A DNA stretch of 14,019 bases from DASXTK01 sp036505485 (GTDB lineage: Bacteria > Actinomycetota > Acidimicrobiia > Acidimicrobiales > VFJN01): assembly GCA_036505485.1 (NCBI GenBank), contig DASXTK010000272.1:1-14019 (forward strand). The letters are read 5' to 3'. This document shows positions 1-6,967 of the stretch, piece after piece. The position numbers were made by a program, and so were the translations under genes. Numbering within the stretch: position 1 is the first letter of the stretch; every line of letters starts with the position of its first letter. The notes below the pieces were generated by a model. It was not told the origin of the DNA and ran no database searches. It saw only the letters and a list, made by a program, of their open reading frames with translations.

Positions 1-420
1 CATCCTGGCGGCAACCAGGGCCCCCACGCGGGTCCCCAGGAACCCGACGCGGTCGATGCCGCAGCGATCGTGCAGGTGGTCGACGGCGCGGCGGGCGTCG
101 TCCACCAGACCGGCGAAGCTGATCGCACCCGGGTTGCCGTCACTGTGGCCGGTGCCGCGGTAGTGGAACCGCTGGGCCGCCACTCCAGCCCGGGCCAGCC
201 AGCGCCCGACCCGCACCTCGCGGTGATAGTTGACCTCGGCGTCGCTGAGCGTCGGCGGGCAGATCACAACACCGGTGGTTGCCCCGGCCGCGGGCATGTG
301 ACGGCAGCCGAAGAGCAGCTCGGGGCCACCGAACAGCTCGATCTCCTCATGCCCATCTGTCCCTGGACCCAGGAACGGTGCGAGCGACGATTCCTGCCAC
401 CCGTCCGCCACGACGCCCAT
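1..420 (-). CDS. Alpha/beta-hydrolase-fold protein, exosortase-associated hydrolase type (3' end outside window)
   Basis: The reverse strand is open from an ATG at 418-420 to the window edge, giving about 140 residues of a longer protein. It begins MGVVADGWQESSLAPFLG and continues with beta strands and loops of an alpha/beta hydrolase: a strand with GVVICPPTLSDAEVNYHREV, then FHYRGTGHSDG, then the helix before the nucleophile elbow and the elbow GFLGTRVGALVAAR. The usual GxSxG elbow reads G-T-R-V-G here, so Arg sits where the Ser nucleophile belongs. From memory, the exosortase A system-associated hydrolases also carry a GLRLG-like elbow and a similar RGxGxSxG segment, so I assign it near that group; a non-catalytic or unusual role is inferred. 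GGAGGG lies three bases before the ATG. In-frame ATGs at 433-435 and 517-519 are alternatives. It is divergent from the sulfotransferase at 580. The fold is fairly secure, the subfamily less so, and the C-terminal half is not visible. Confidence 0.7.
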   Translation of the reverse strand, partial: MGVVADGWQESSLAPFLGPGTDGHEEIELFGGPELLFGCRHMPAAGATTGVVICPPTLSDAEVNYHREVRVGRWLARAGVAAQRFHYRGTGHSDGNPGAISFAGLVDDARRAVDHLHDRCGIDRVGFLGTRVGALVAARM

Positions 421-579
421 CAGCCCTCCGCTCATTGGCCCCGTGCCCGCTACATGGGACCCCAGTGGCAACGACCCAGCCCGCGTTCCGCCCGGAGTGA
501 CATCAATGCCGACGTGCATTGTCGTGCAACGAGGCCGCGTTCGCAACGCCGACGACGTTTCCGACCTGTTGGGTAGACA

Positions 580-1479
580 ATGCCAGTAACGTGGCAAGCC
601 TTGAGGGGGACGGCGGGGACTGCTGGGAAGCAGTTGAGCAAACGGCTGGCGCGGGTGGTGCCGATCGGCGCGCGGCAGAGGGTGAAGAAGCGGCTGCCCC
701 GCGGCTGGGTCTCGTGGTATCGCACCGCCCGGGCCGACGTGTACCTGGTGTCGTTCCCCAAATGCGGCCGAACCTGGCTGCGGGTGATGGTGGGCCGGGC
801 GTTCGAGGATCACTTCGGGGTCAGCGACGAGCGGGGGCTGGTGGAGCTGCACCGGCTGGCCGAGCTGCGTCCGGGCATCCCCTGCATCCACGCCACCCAC
901 GACGAGGCCCTGCTGCGGTCGGCCGAGGAGTTCGCCGGGAGCACCGACCGCTACCGGGACGCCCGGGTGATCCTCATGGCCCGGGACCCCCGGGACGCCT
1001 TCGTGTCCCTGTACCACCACCGCCAGGGCCGGGAGCTGCACTTCGACGGCTCGCTCGACGAGTTCCTCGACGAACCCGTCGGCGCGCTCGACTCGTTGCT
1101 GGCCTTCTACGACACCTGGGCGGACCGGCTGGCCGACCCGGGCCAGCGCACCCATCTGGTCCGCTACGAGGACCTGCACGCCGATCCCGCCGGCCAGCTC
1201 CGCCAGGTGCTGGAGTTCGCCGGCGTCACCGTGGCCCAGTCGGTGCTCGAGGACGCGGTCCGCTTCGGCTCCTTCGACAACATGCGCCAGATGGAGGAGT
1301 CCGACGCCCTGGGCAGCGACAAGCTCCGGCCCGGCAAGGTCGGCGACTACAGCACCTACAAGACCCGCAAGGGCAAGGTCGGCGGCTTCCGGGACGAGCT
1401 GACCGCTTCCCAGATCGAGCGGCTGGAGGCCCGCATCGCCGCCTCCAAAGCCTCTCGTTTCGGCTACGCCCAGCCCTAG
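580..1479 (+). CDS. PAPS-dependent sulfotransferase (Sulfotransfer_1 family)
   Basis: A 299-residue protein that should transfer sulfate from PAPS to a hydroxyl of a glycan, lipid or small molecule in the cytoplasm. Motifs run in the family order: the 5'-phosphosulfate loop SFPKCGRTWLR at residues 58-68, the segment CIHATHD at 102-108 that could hold the catalytic base His, the 3'-phosphate motif RDPRDAFVSL at 135-144, VRYEDLHADP at 194-203, and the C-terminal nucleotide-binding motif RKGKVGGFRD at 263-272. Length is normal for a complete single-domain enzyme, and there is no signal peptide or membrane segment; the first 45 residues are basic. The ATG at 580 has only a weak upstream GGG-rich ribosome site. 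The gene stands alone, with a strong hairpin six bases after the stop. The acceptor is unknown. The nearby polysaccharide locus makes a glycan plausible, but this is inference, since about 2 kb with a pseudogene and a binding-protein gene separate them. Confidence 0.9.
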   Translation: MPVTWQALRGTAGTAGKQLSKRLARVVPIGARQRVKKRLPRGWVSWYRTARADVYLVSFPKCGRTWLRVMVGRAFEDHFGVSDERGLVELHRLAELRPGIPCIHATHDEALLRSAEEFAGSTDRYRDARVILMARDPRDAFVSLYHHRQGRELHFDGSLDEFLDEPVGALDSLLAFYDTWADRLADPGQRTHLVRYEDLHADPAGQLRQVLEFAGVTVAQSVLEDAVRFGSFDNMRQMEESDALGSDKLRPGKVGDYSTYKTRKGKVGGFRDELTASQIERLEARIAASKASRFGYAQP

Positions 1480-1485
1480 CCCGCG

Positions 1486-1514
1486 CTTCTGCCCGCGCTC
1501 AGCGCGGGCAGAAG
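1486..1514 (+). terminator. Strong GC-rich hairpin after the sulfotransferase gene
   Basis: Perfect inverted repeat: the arm CTTCTGCCCGCGCT (1486-1499) and its complement (1501-1514) flank one base, so in practice it is a 13-bp stem with a three-base loop. It starts six bases after the stop codon at 1477-1479. There is no T-tract on the plus strand after it, so it is either a U-less terminator of the kind common in actinobacteria or an mRNA 3'-end stabiliser. Confidence 0.55.
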
Positions 1515-1662
1515 GACGGGATGGGGGTCACGGCCGGGCGGTGACGGTCAGGTGGCTGGCCGCCTCCACGACCAGGTCGATCCGATCGGTGGCGTGGTCT
1601 AAGTCAGGATCGGCCACGGTGGTCGGTCCGCCGATCGCTCCATAGCTCTGGCCTCCGACGGT
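1515..1662. other. Intergenic stretch, probable decayed sequence
   Basis: I see no convincing intact gene between the hairpin and the TetR remnant. The plus frame that later becomes the TetR remnant is interrupted by a TAA at 1600-1602. On the minus strand a 59-codon frame runs from a GTG at 1705-1707 to a TGA at 1528-1530, with reasonable GC at third positions. It has no ribosome site, has a TAG shortly upstream in the same frame, and lies antisense to the remnant. It may be a relic or chance. Confidence 0.35.
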
Positions 1663-2025
1663 GAGGTCCTGGAAGACCTCGTCGCCGGCTACCTCACGGC
1701 CACTCACGACCAGCCGGAGATGGCCCGACTACTCATCTGAGACGGCCTGACCTCCCCGCGGCGGGGCTCGACGAGGCCGGGGACCGAGGACGAGCCACCC
1801 GAGGTGGCGGACCTCCGGCGCCGTCAGGCCGAGGGCGAGCTGGCCGCCGCCTCGACCCCGGGTTCCTGCTGCTGGCGCATGGCCGCGGTCGCGGCCGGCA
1901 TCACCCTGCCCGGCATGGCCGCCCGCGTGACCGGACTCGACCCGCAGACCCCGGATTTCGTGGAGCGCTACGGCGAGCAGCTGCGGCTCCTCGTACGCCG
2001 CCTCGCCCAGCCGCAGCCGAACTAG
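1663..2025 (+). pseudogene. C-terminal remnant of a TetR-family transcriptional regulator
   Basis: Only the ligand/dimerisation half of a TetR-type regulator is recognisable; the N-terminal helix-turn-helix is missing. The plus frame from 1663 reads VLEDLVAGYLTATHDQPEM followed by ARLLI, then hits TGA at 1738-1740 where relatives usually have Trp (LLxWEGL-like), then continues as DGL. Downstream the same frame gives VADLRRRQAEGELAA, then loses sense between about 1848 and 1877, where the neighbouring frame reads LDPGFLLLA, and then recovers as MAAVAAGITLPGMAARVTGL and the end ERYGEQLRLLVRRLAQ. This is a nonsense change plus two compensating frameshifts. A 73-codon open frame from a GTG at 1804 remains but is unlikely to make a working protein. 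The family call is by recognition of the typical C-terminal pattern, not by a search. Confidence 0.65.
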
Positions 2026-2075
2026 TTGCCGCCTCCCGGTTACCGTTGGCTCGAGCCGGCGGGGCGGTGGGAGCT

Positions 2076-3638
2076 ATGACGCAGTCCGGGGGGACAGTCC
2101 GTGGGTGGTGGCGGGATTACGTCGCCTTGGTCGTGGTCTCTGGTCTCCTGGTCACGCTGGGCGTGGCCGCTCCTCGAAGCTCGCTGGGCAGCCGGCCGGG
2201 CGAGCGGGTCGAACCGACGCTGGAGTCCCAGGTCGGGGAGCCGGCGACCGGGTGGGGGAGCGACGTCACCGCGTGCCCGGACCGGGAGTTGCAGGTCGAG
2301 TCCAGCCGCTACTCCCCGCCCTGCTTCACCTTCACGGGTGACAACGGCGGGAGGACGACCCGCGGGGTGACCGCCGACACCATCAAGGTCGCCTTCCGGA
2401 CCAACGACAACCCCACCTTCTTCTCGTTGCTGGCCCGACTCGGCAACGTCTCGTTCGACGAGTCGGTCCGAGACTGGGAGCGGACCGCCGTCGGCCTGGT
2501 CGACTACTTCAACGAGAACTTCGAGTTCTACGGCCGCCGCCTCGAACTTGTCCCCTACTTCGGTCGGGGCCAGATCGCCGAGGAGCTGACCGGCGGCGGG
2601 CGGGACAACGCCACCAACGATGCCGTCCGGGTGGCCCAGGACATCGGGGCGTTCGCCGACGTCACCGCCCTGAGCCGACCGTACGCCGAGGCCCTGTCGG
2701 ACCGCGAGGTGGTCAACATCGGGGCGCCGTTCATGCCACGGGAATGGTTCACCGACAACGCTCCCTATGCCTGGAGCAGCCTGCCGAGCTGCACCATCGG
2801 GGCCGAGGCCGGAGCGGAGTTCGGGGTCAAGCGACAGCTGGGCAAGCCGGCCGCGTTCGCCGGCGGCGAGCTCCACGACCGGATCCGCACCGTGGGCGTG
2901 GTCATCCCCAACGATCAGGAGTGGAAGCGCTGCGGCGAGACCGGGCGGCGGATCCTCCAGGACGCCGGCTACGACACCGATCTCCGGCTGGAGTACGTGC
3001 TCGACCTGACCACCGTGCAGACCCAGGCCGCCGATGCCGTCGCCAGGCTCAAGGCCGCGAACATCACCTCGGTGGTGTGTGGTTGCGACCCGCTCATGCT
3101 GATGTACATGACCGCCCGGGCCGAGGAGCAGAACTACGAGCCGGAGTGGCTCATCCTCGGCACCGGGTTCATCGACCTCGACCTGATCGGCCAGATGATC
3201 ACGGCCTCGGCCGGCGACCAGTGGCTCCACGCCACCGGGAGCAGTCCGCTGGCGACCCCCGAGCCGTCGGGGACCGGTGAGGCCTACCGGGCCTACCGCA
3301 GCGTCCGGGACGACGAGCCGTCGCTGATGGTCGACCTCCTGTACCACCAGCTCCTGCTGCTGGCGATTGGGATCCAGATGGCCGGACCGGACCTGCGGCC
3401 CGAGACGTTCGAGTCCGGGATGTTCGCCTTCCCCCAGCGCAGCGGCGCCGTCGGGACGTGGAAGTTCTCAGCCGACAACTACACCGGCGTCATCGACGCC
3501 CGCGAGATCTGGTGGGACCCGGATGCCATCTCCCCCTGGAACGGCCAGCCCGGCACCTACCTCGACAACGGCACCCGCTACGAGATCGGCCACCTCCCCA
3601 CCAAAGAACCCGACATCCACCGCACCGCCGACGGCTAA
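2076..3638 (+). CDS. Membrane-anchored periplasmic substrate-binding protein, branched-chain amino acid ABC type
   Basis: A 520-residue protein of the type I periplasmic-binding fold, related to the Leu/Ile/Val-binding proteins of branched-chain amino acid and amide transporters. Residues 15-32 (YVALVVVSGLLVTLGVAA) form one hydrophobic segment with no lipobox Cys, so an uncleaved anchor or Sec signal is likely and the rest lies outside the membrane. Fold cues are the start RGVTADTIKVAF, the helix with ERTAVGLVDYFNEN, the domain strand RTVGVVIPNDQEWKRCGETG, QAADAVARLKAAN and the tail with GTWKFSADNYTG. Six cysteines lie outside the anchor (about 67, 83, 239, 286, 335, 337), which could form disulfides. 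No permease or ATPase of this transporter class is adjacent, so it may be an orphan receptor or serve a distant transporter; the ligand cannot be inferred. I chose the ATG at 2076, preceded by GGTGGGAG; a TTG at 2046 would add ten residues. It ends tail-to-tail with the minus-strand glycosyltransferase, overlapping by three bases. Confidence 0.8.
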   Translation: MTQSGGTVRGWWRDYVALVVVSGLLVTLGVAAPRSSLGSRPGERVEPTLESQVGEPATGWGSDVTACPDRELQVESSRYSPPCFTFTGDNGGRTTRGVTADTIKVAFRTNDNPTFFSLLARLGNVSFDESVRDWERTAVGLVDYFNENFEFYGRRLELVPYFGRGQIAEELTGGGRDNATNDAVRVAQDIGAFADVTALSRPYAEALSDREVVNIGAPFMPREWFTDNAPYAWSSLPSCTIGAEAGAEFGVKRQLGKPAAFAGGELHDRIRTVGVVIPNDQEWKRCGETGRRILQDAGYDTDLRLEYVLDLTTVQTQAADAVARLKAANITSVVCGCDPLMLMYMTARAEEQNYEPEWLILGTGFIDLDLIGQMITASAGDQWLHATGSSPLATPEPSGTGEAYRAYRSVRDDEPSLMVDLLYHQLLLLAIGIQMAGPDLRPETFESGMFAFPQRSGAVGTWKFSADNYTGVIDAREIWWDPDAISPWNGQPGTYLDNGTRYEIGHLPTKEPDIHRTADG

Positions 3639-4789
3639 GGAACGAGCAACAAACCCCGGAGTTGGGCGGCGACGGATTCGGGAGAGAACTGTTGGGCTCG
3701 GCGGATGCCGGTCTGGCCTAGTTGGTCGCGTAGGTCGGGGTCGGCGGCCAGGCGGACGATGGCCTTGGACGCGGCTTCGGTGTCGCCGGCGGGATACACG
3801 ATTCCGGCTTCATCGGCGCCGAGGAGCGCTTGGATCGGTTCGAGGTCGCTGCCCACGACCGGGATCCCGTTGAGCATGGCCTCGGCTGCCACCCGGCAGA
3901 ACGACTCCAGGAGCGAGGGGCACACCACGATGTCGCAGCGGGCGTAGGCCTCCCGCACATCGGTGAACTTGCCTTCGATGGACACCGGATGGGTGGACTC
4001 CATCTCCCGCAGCCGGTCCCAGACCTCGGAGAGGTGGTGATCGGTCTGCTTGGAGAAGAGTAACCAGCGCAGGTTCGGGTCGGCCTCGGCCGTACGTTCG
4101 ATCATCTCTGGGAGGAGCTGGAAGCCCTTGTACTCCAGCGGAGTCCCCAGGAACGCCACCCGCACCGCTCCGTTCTTGTCGGGCAGATGCTCTGTGGCCT
4201 GGACATCGTTGGGATCGATGGGGTTGGGGACGATCTCCACATCCGCGGCGCGGGCCAGTCCGGCCTGGACCACCAGATCCCTCGCCAGCGGCGACACGGC
4301 CGCGAAGCGGACCTGGGTCCGGCGCAGCACGATCCGCCACAGCCAGCCGAAACGGCGCACCGACGGCGGGAGCTTGAAGTTGTGGATCCACACGACGAGC
4401 GGCACCCGGCCGACCGACGCGGCCAAGGCGGTCAGGCTCAGCTCCTTGAGCCCGTTGGCGTGGATGGCCCGGATGGTCCCCCGGTTGCGCCGGACGAAGC
4501 GCACCAGCTGCAGCGCCTGCCACGCCCGCCGCGGCGGCCGAGGCGACTTGCTGTTGATGATCGGCAGATGGACGTCCGCAGCCTTCAGATCGGCCACCAG
4601 GTCCACGAACCGCCCCCCAACCGGAGCCGCCAACACCCGCGACACGTTGTCAGCGTCTGAGGTGGAGCCGAAGTACGTCAGGACGTTGGCCATGGAGCGG
4701 GTGGAGCCGCCTACGCCGACGGGGACGCTGACGAAGAGGACCGCCGGGCGGTCGGTGCTCAGCTTGGTGCGGGGACCTGCGGTCTCCAT
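3635..4789 (-). CDS. GT4-family glycosyltransferase
   Basis: A 384-residue GT-B fold retaining glycosyltransferase, expected to transfer a sugar from a nucleotide-sugar donor onto a growing lipid-linked glycan at the cytoplasmic face. The N-terminal domain has the glycine-rich loop VPVGVGGSTRSM at 22-33 and VVWIHNF at 132-138. The linker region has VSPLARDL at 165-172 and EIVPNPID at 185-192. The donor-binding domain begins with VAFLGTPLEYKGF at 211-223 and carries the EX7E motif from E295 to E303 within LLESFCRVAAEAM, then NGIPVVGSDL. The ATG at 4787-4789 overlaps the TGA of the upstream ATPase gene by one base (TGATG), so translation is probably coupled. The open frame extends upstream to 4945, but that part only shadows the ATPase gene. 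It is the last gene of the minus-strand exporter operon. Donor and acceptor sugars cannot be predicted. Confidence 0.88.
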   Translation of the reverse strand: METAGPRTKLSTDRPAVLFVSVPVGVGGSTRSMANVLTYFGSTSDADNVSRVLAAPVGGRFVDLVADLKAADVHLPIINSKSPRPPRRAWQALQLVRFVRRNRGTIRAIHANGLKELSLTALAASVGRVPLVVWIHNFKLPPSVRRFGWLWRIVLRRTQVRFAAVSPLARDLVVQAGLARAADVEIVPNPIDPNDVQATEHLPDKNGAVRVAFLGTPLEYKGFQLLPEMIERTAEADPNLRWLLFSKQTDHHLSEVWDRLREMESTHPVSIEGKFTDVREAYARCDIVVCPSLLESFCRVAAEAMLNGIPVVGSDLEPIQALLGADEAGIVYPAGDTEAASKAIVRLAADPDLRDQLGQTGIRRAQQFSPESVAAQLRGLLLVP

Positions 4790-5976
4790 CAGACTTCCGC
4801 GATTTCCCACGAGGCGGCGACGTGGACCGGCGACTGCCGCACCAGACCCGGAGGTCCGGCGTCGAGGTCCATGCCGGTCACGTCGAAGTGGGCCACCGGA
4901 TGCCAGGCCATGATGTTGTTGGTGCCCCGGAACACGCCGGCCCACAGGAAGTAGCGCCCCCGGGGCAGGGGCAGGCGGTCGATGTGGCAGCGCACCTCGA
5001 CCAGGCCCTCAGCGGGCATCGGCACGTCCCGGCGCAGGAGGAAGATCGGCGAGGGCGTGCCCTCGCTCACCCCGATGCACACCCCTGCGCTTCGGGCCAT
5101 GTCGCTCTGCAGGACCAGCTCGATCTCGCAGGGCTCCTGGGAGCGGGGAACCTGCCCGTCCACCCCACTGACCGAAGCCTTCACCGGGCGCACCGGGCCA
5201 TCGGTCAGCTCCAGCTCAGCCACCTGCTCCAGGGCCTGGCGGTAGCTGTTGAGGACCTCACGGGCCGGGCCGTCCTCCCGGGTCAGACCGCCGTGCAGCC
5301 ACACCGCCCGCTCGCACACGCCCTCGACCGCGGCCAGGTCGTGGGATACGAACACCAACGTGGTCCCCTCGGCCAGCACATCGCGCATCCGGTCGATGCA
5401 GCGTTGCTGGAACGAGGTGTCACCCACGGCCAGCACCTCGTCGACCAGCAGAACATCCGGCTGCAGGAAGGCGGCCACGCCGAAGCCCAGCCGCATCTGC
5501 ATGCCGCTGGAATAGAACTTCACCTGCCGGTCCACGGCATCGCTGAGCTGGGCGAACTCCACGATCTCGTCGAAGCGGCTGGCCACGTCCTTGCGGGCCA
5601 GACCCAGCAGAGTGCCGTACAGGTGGATGTTCTCCCGCCCAGTGAGCTCGGGGTGGATACCGGCCCGGACCTCGATCAGCGCCCCGATCCGGCCCCGCAC
5701 GTCGACCCGGCCGGCGTAGGGGTACATCACCTGCGTGAGGATCTTGAGCAGCGTCGACTTGCCGGATCCGTTGATGCCGACCAGCCCGACGGACTCGCCC
5801 GGGTTCACGTGGAAGTCGACGTCCTGCAGGGCCCAGCGCCAGCCCCGGCGCCGCTCCCCCTTCAACCGCTGCCCCAGCGCCCCGATCTGGGCTCGGAGAC
5901 GGGCCTGCACCGGGTCGGCCCGGAAGCGCTTCCAGACATGGGTGGCTTCTATCGAACCCTTAGGCAACGTCCGCAA
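4789..5976 (-). CDS. wzt: Polysaccharide ABC exporter, ATP-binding subunit with C-terminal glycan-binding-type domain (Wzt-like)
   Basis: A 395-residue ATPase that powers export of an undecaprenyl- or otherwise lipid-linked polysaccharide with the Wzm-like permease. It has Walker A GINGSGKST at 67-75, the degenerate signature YSSGMQMRLG at 155-164 typical of the polysaccharide and teichoic-acid subfamily, Walker B VLLVDE at 175-180, and switch His in VSHD at 210-213. The motif HPELTGRENIHL near 108-119 is also typical of this subfamily. Residues about 255-395 form an extra C-terminal region rich in predicted beta strands (CEIELVLQ, VEVRCHIDRLPLPRGRYFLWAG). In known Wzt proteins this region recognises the finished chain end; that role here is inferred. 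The start is a TTG at 5974-5976 that overlaps the permease gene by 17 bases. Another TTG at 5965-5967 is possible, and no ATG or GTG is well placed. Confidence 0.9.
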   Translation of the reverse strand: MRTLPKGSIEATHVWKRFRADPVQARLRAQIGALGQRLKGERRRGWRWALQDVDFHVNPGESVGLVGINGSGKSTLLKILTQVMYPYAGRVDVRGRIGALIEVRAGIHPELTGRENIHLYGTLLGLARKDVASRFDEIVEFAQLSDAVDRQVKFYSSGMQMRLGFGVAAFLQPDVLLVDEVLAVGDTSFQQRCIDRMRDVLAEGTTLVFVSHDLAAVEGVCERAVWLHGGLTREDGPAREVLNSYRQALEQVAELELTDGPVRPVKASVSGVDGQVPRSQEPCEIELVLQSDMARSAGVCIGVSEGTPSPIFLLRRDVPMPAEGLVEVRCHIDRLPLPRGRYFLWAGVFRGTNNIMAWHPVAHFDVTGMDLDAGPPGLVRQSPVHVAASWEIAEV

Positions 5977-6814
5977 ACCCCGTCTCGAGCTTCTTGAACA
6001 CCAAGTAGCCGCCGATCAGATACACCAAGCTCGACACCGAGGCGATGGCCAGCAGCCCCAGCCGCGGCGGCTCGCCGAACAGGATCGTCCGCCGGTAGCC
6101 GTCGATCACCGGGGCCATCGGGTTCAACGCCGAGGCCACCGGCTGCCACGACTTGGCCACCAGGTCGTCGAGCCCCACCATCACCGGCACGGCGAAGATG
6201 GCGAACTGCAGGATCATCGGCAGGACCTGGCGCAGGTCCCGCAGATAGACCACCAGCGCCGACAGCAGCACCGTGACCCCGATGGTGAAGGCCACCTGGA
6301 TCAGCATCAGCACCGGCACCCAGACCGACTCGGCCTCGGGCATCACCCGGTAGCCGGCGAACAGCCCCACCAGGATCGTCGCGGCGATGCCCAGGTCGAT
6401 GACCGCACCGGCGATGGCCGACAGCGGGAACACCTCCCGGGGGCAGTACACCTTGTTGACCAGCGACATGTTGCTGATGATGCTGACGCCGCCCTTGTTG
6501 AGAGAGTTCTGGAAGAACGTCCAGGGCAGCATGCCGACGTAGAGGAACACGGCGTAGGGGAACCCGCCGGCCTGCACGTTGGCGGCCCGCCCGAAGAACA
6601 CGGCGAGCACCACCATCATGATCAGGGGCGTGAAGAACGCCCAGGCGTAACCCATCTTGGTCTGCTTGTACCGGGCCCTGAACTCACGCTCGGTGAGGGC
6701 ACTGATCAGAGGCCGGGCGTGCCAGAGCTCCCGGGCCATCTGGATCGGGCGTATCCGCCGCTTGTAGATCAGTTCGGGTGCCGGCCCGCTGAGGGCTGGC
6801 GCCGTGCTACTCAT
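5960..6814 (-). CDS. wzm: Polysaccharide ABC exporter, permease subunit (Wzm-like, ABC-2 type)
   Basis: A 284-residue inner-membrane protein of the ABC-2 transporter family. The cytoplasmic N-terminus includes ALTEREFRARYKQTKMGYAW, the amphipathic coupling region conserved just before the first membrane helix. I see about six hydrophobic segments, at roughly 56-75, 86-101, 133-154, 165-189, 198-215 and 252-273. Family signposts include GMLPWTFFQNSL at 94-105, NKVYCPREVFPL at 120-131, VYLRDLRQ at 189-196, and NPMAPVIDGYR at 231-241. With the Wzt-like ATPase it should form the channel that carries a lipid-linked glycan across the membrane. The ATG at 6812-6814 follows GGCGGG at suitable distance and is the first gene of the minus-strand operon. 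The 17-base overlap with the next gene suggests coupled production of the two subunits. Confidence 0.92.
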   Translation of the reverse strand: MSSTAPALSGPAPELIYKRRIRPIQMARELWHARPLISALTEREFRARYKQTKMGYAWAFFTPLIMMVVLAVFFGRAANVQAGGFPYAVFLYVGMLPWTFFQNSLNKGGVSIISNMSLVNKVYCPREVFPLSAIAGAVIDLGIAATILVGLFAGYRVMPEAESVWVPVLMLIQVAFTIGVTVLLSALVVYLRDLRQVLPMILQFAIFAVPVMVGLDDLVAKSWQPVASALNPMAPVIDGYRRTILFGEPPRLGLLAIASVSSLVYLIGGYLVFKKLETGFADVA

Positions 6815-6967
6815 CGATTACCCGCCATTTCCGTCCGCGCTGTTTCGTCGGTTGACTGGCCCTGAACCCCGCCGGTGCGCCACGATCAACACGACTCAAA
6901 GCGTACGTTCTTAGCGCGTGGGCGGCTCCAGGTGCAATGAGGCCCTGGTCAACACAGAAAGTGGTAG
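6815..6967. promoter_or_regulatory. Divergent promoter region between the exporter operon and the glycosyltransferase operon
   Basis: This 153-base gap separates the starts of two head-to-head operons, so it must hold promoters for both unless transcription comes from further away. It is visibly less GC-rich than the genes. A TTGACT at 6852-6857 on the plus strand and a TTGACC at 6952-6947 on the minus strand resemble -35 boxes, but neither has a good -10 box at 17 bases. A TACGCT at 6905-6900 on the minus strand is a possible -10. I assign no exact start site. Confidence 0.4.

Noticed and set aside
1528..1707. A 59-codon minus-strand frame from GTG to TGA between the hairpin and the TetR relic
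   Set aside because: No ribosome site, an in-frame TAG shortly upstream, no family recognised, and it lies antisense to a better-supported TetR relic. Kept only as a possible decayed fragment.
1754..1766. Short GC palindrome CCCCGCGGCGGGG
   Set aside because: Six-base arms are expected by chance at this GC content and no functional context is visible.
2040..3347. Long minus-strand open frame opposite the binding-protein gene
   Set aside because: It is a high-GC shadow of the plus-strand gene: Gly/Val/Asp/Pro-rich composition with no domain, while the plus frame has a clear signal segment and binding-protein fold.
4822..5997. Long plus-strand open frame opposite the Wzt-like gene
   Set aside because: The reverse strand has Walker A, signature, Walker B and switch His in order. 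The plus frame is His/Gln/Pro-rich noise.
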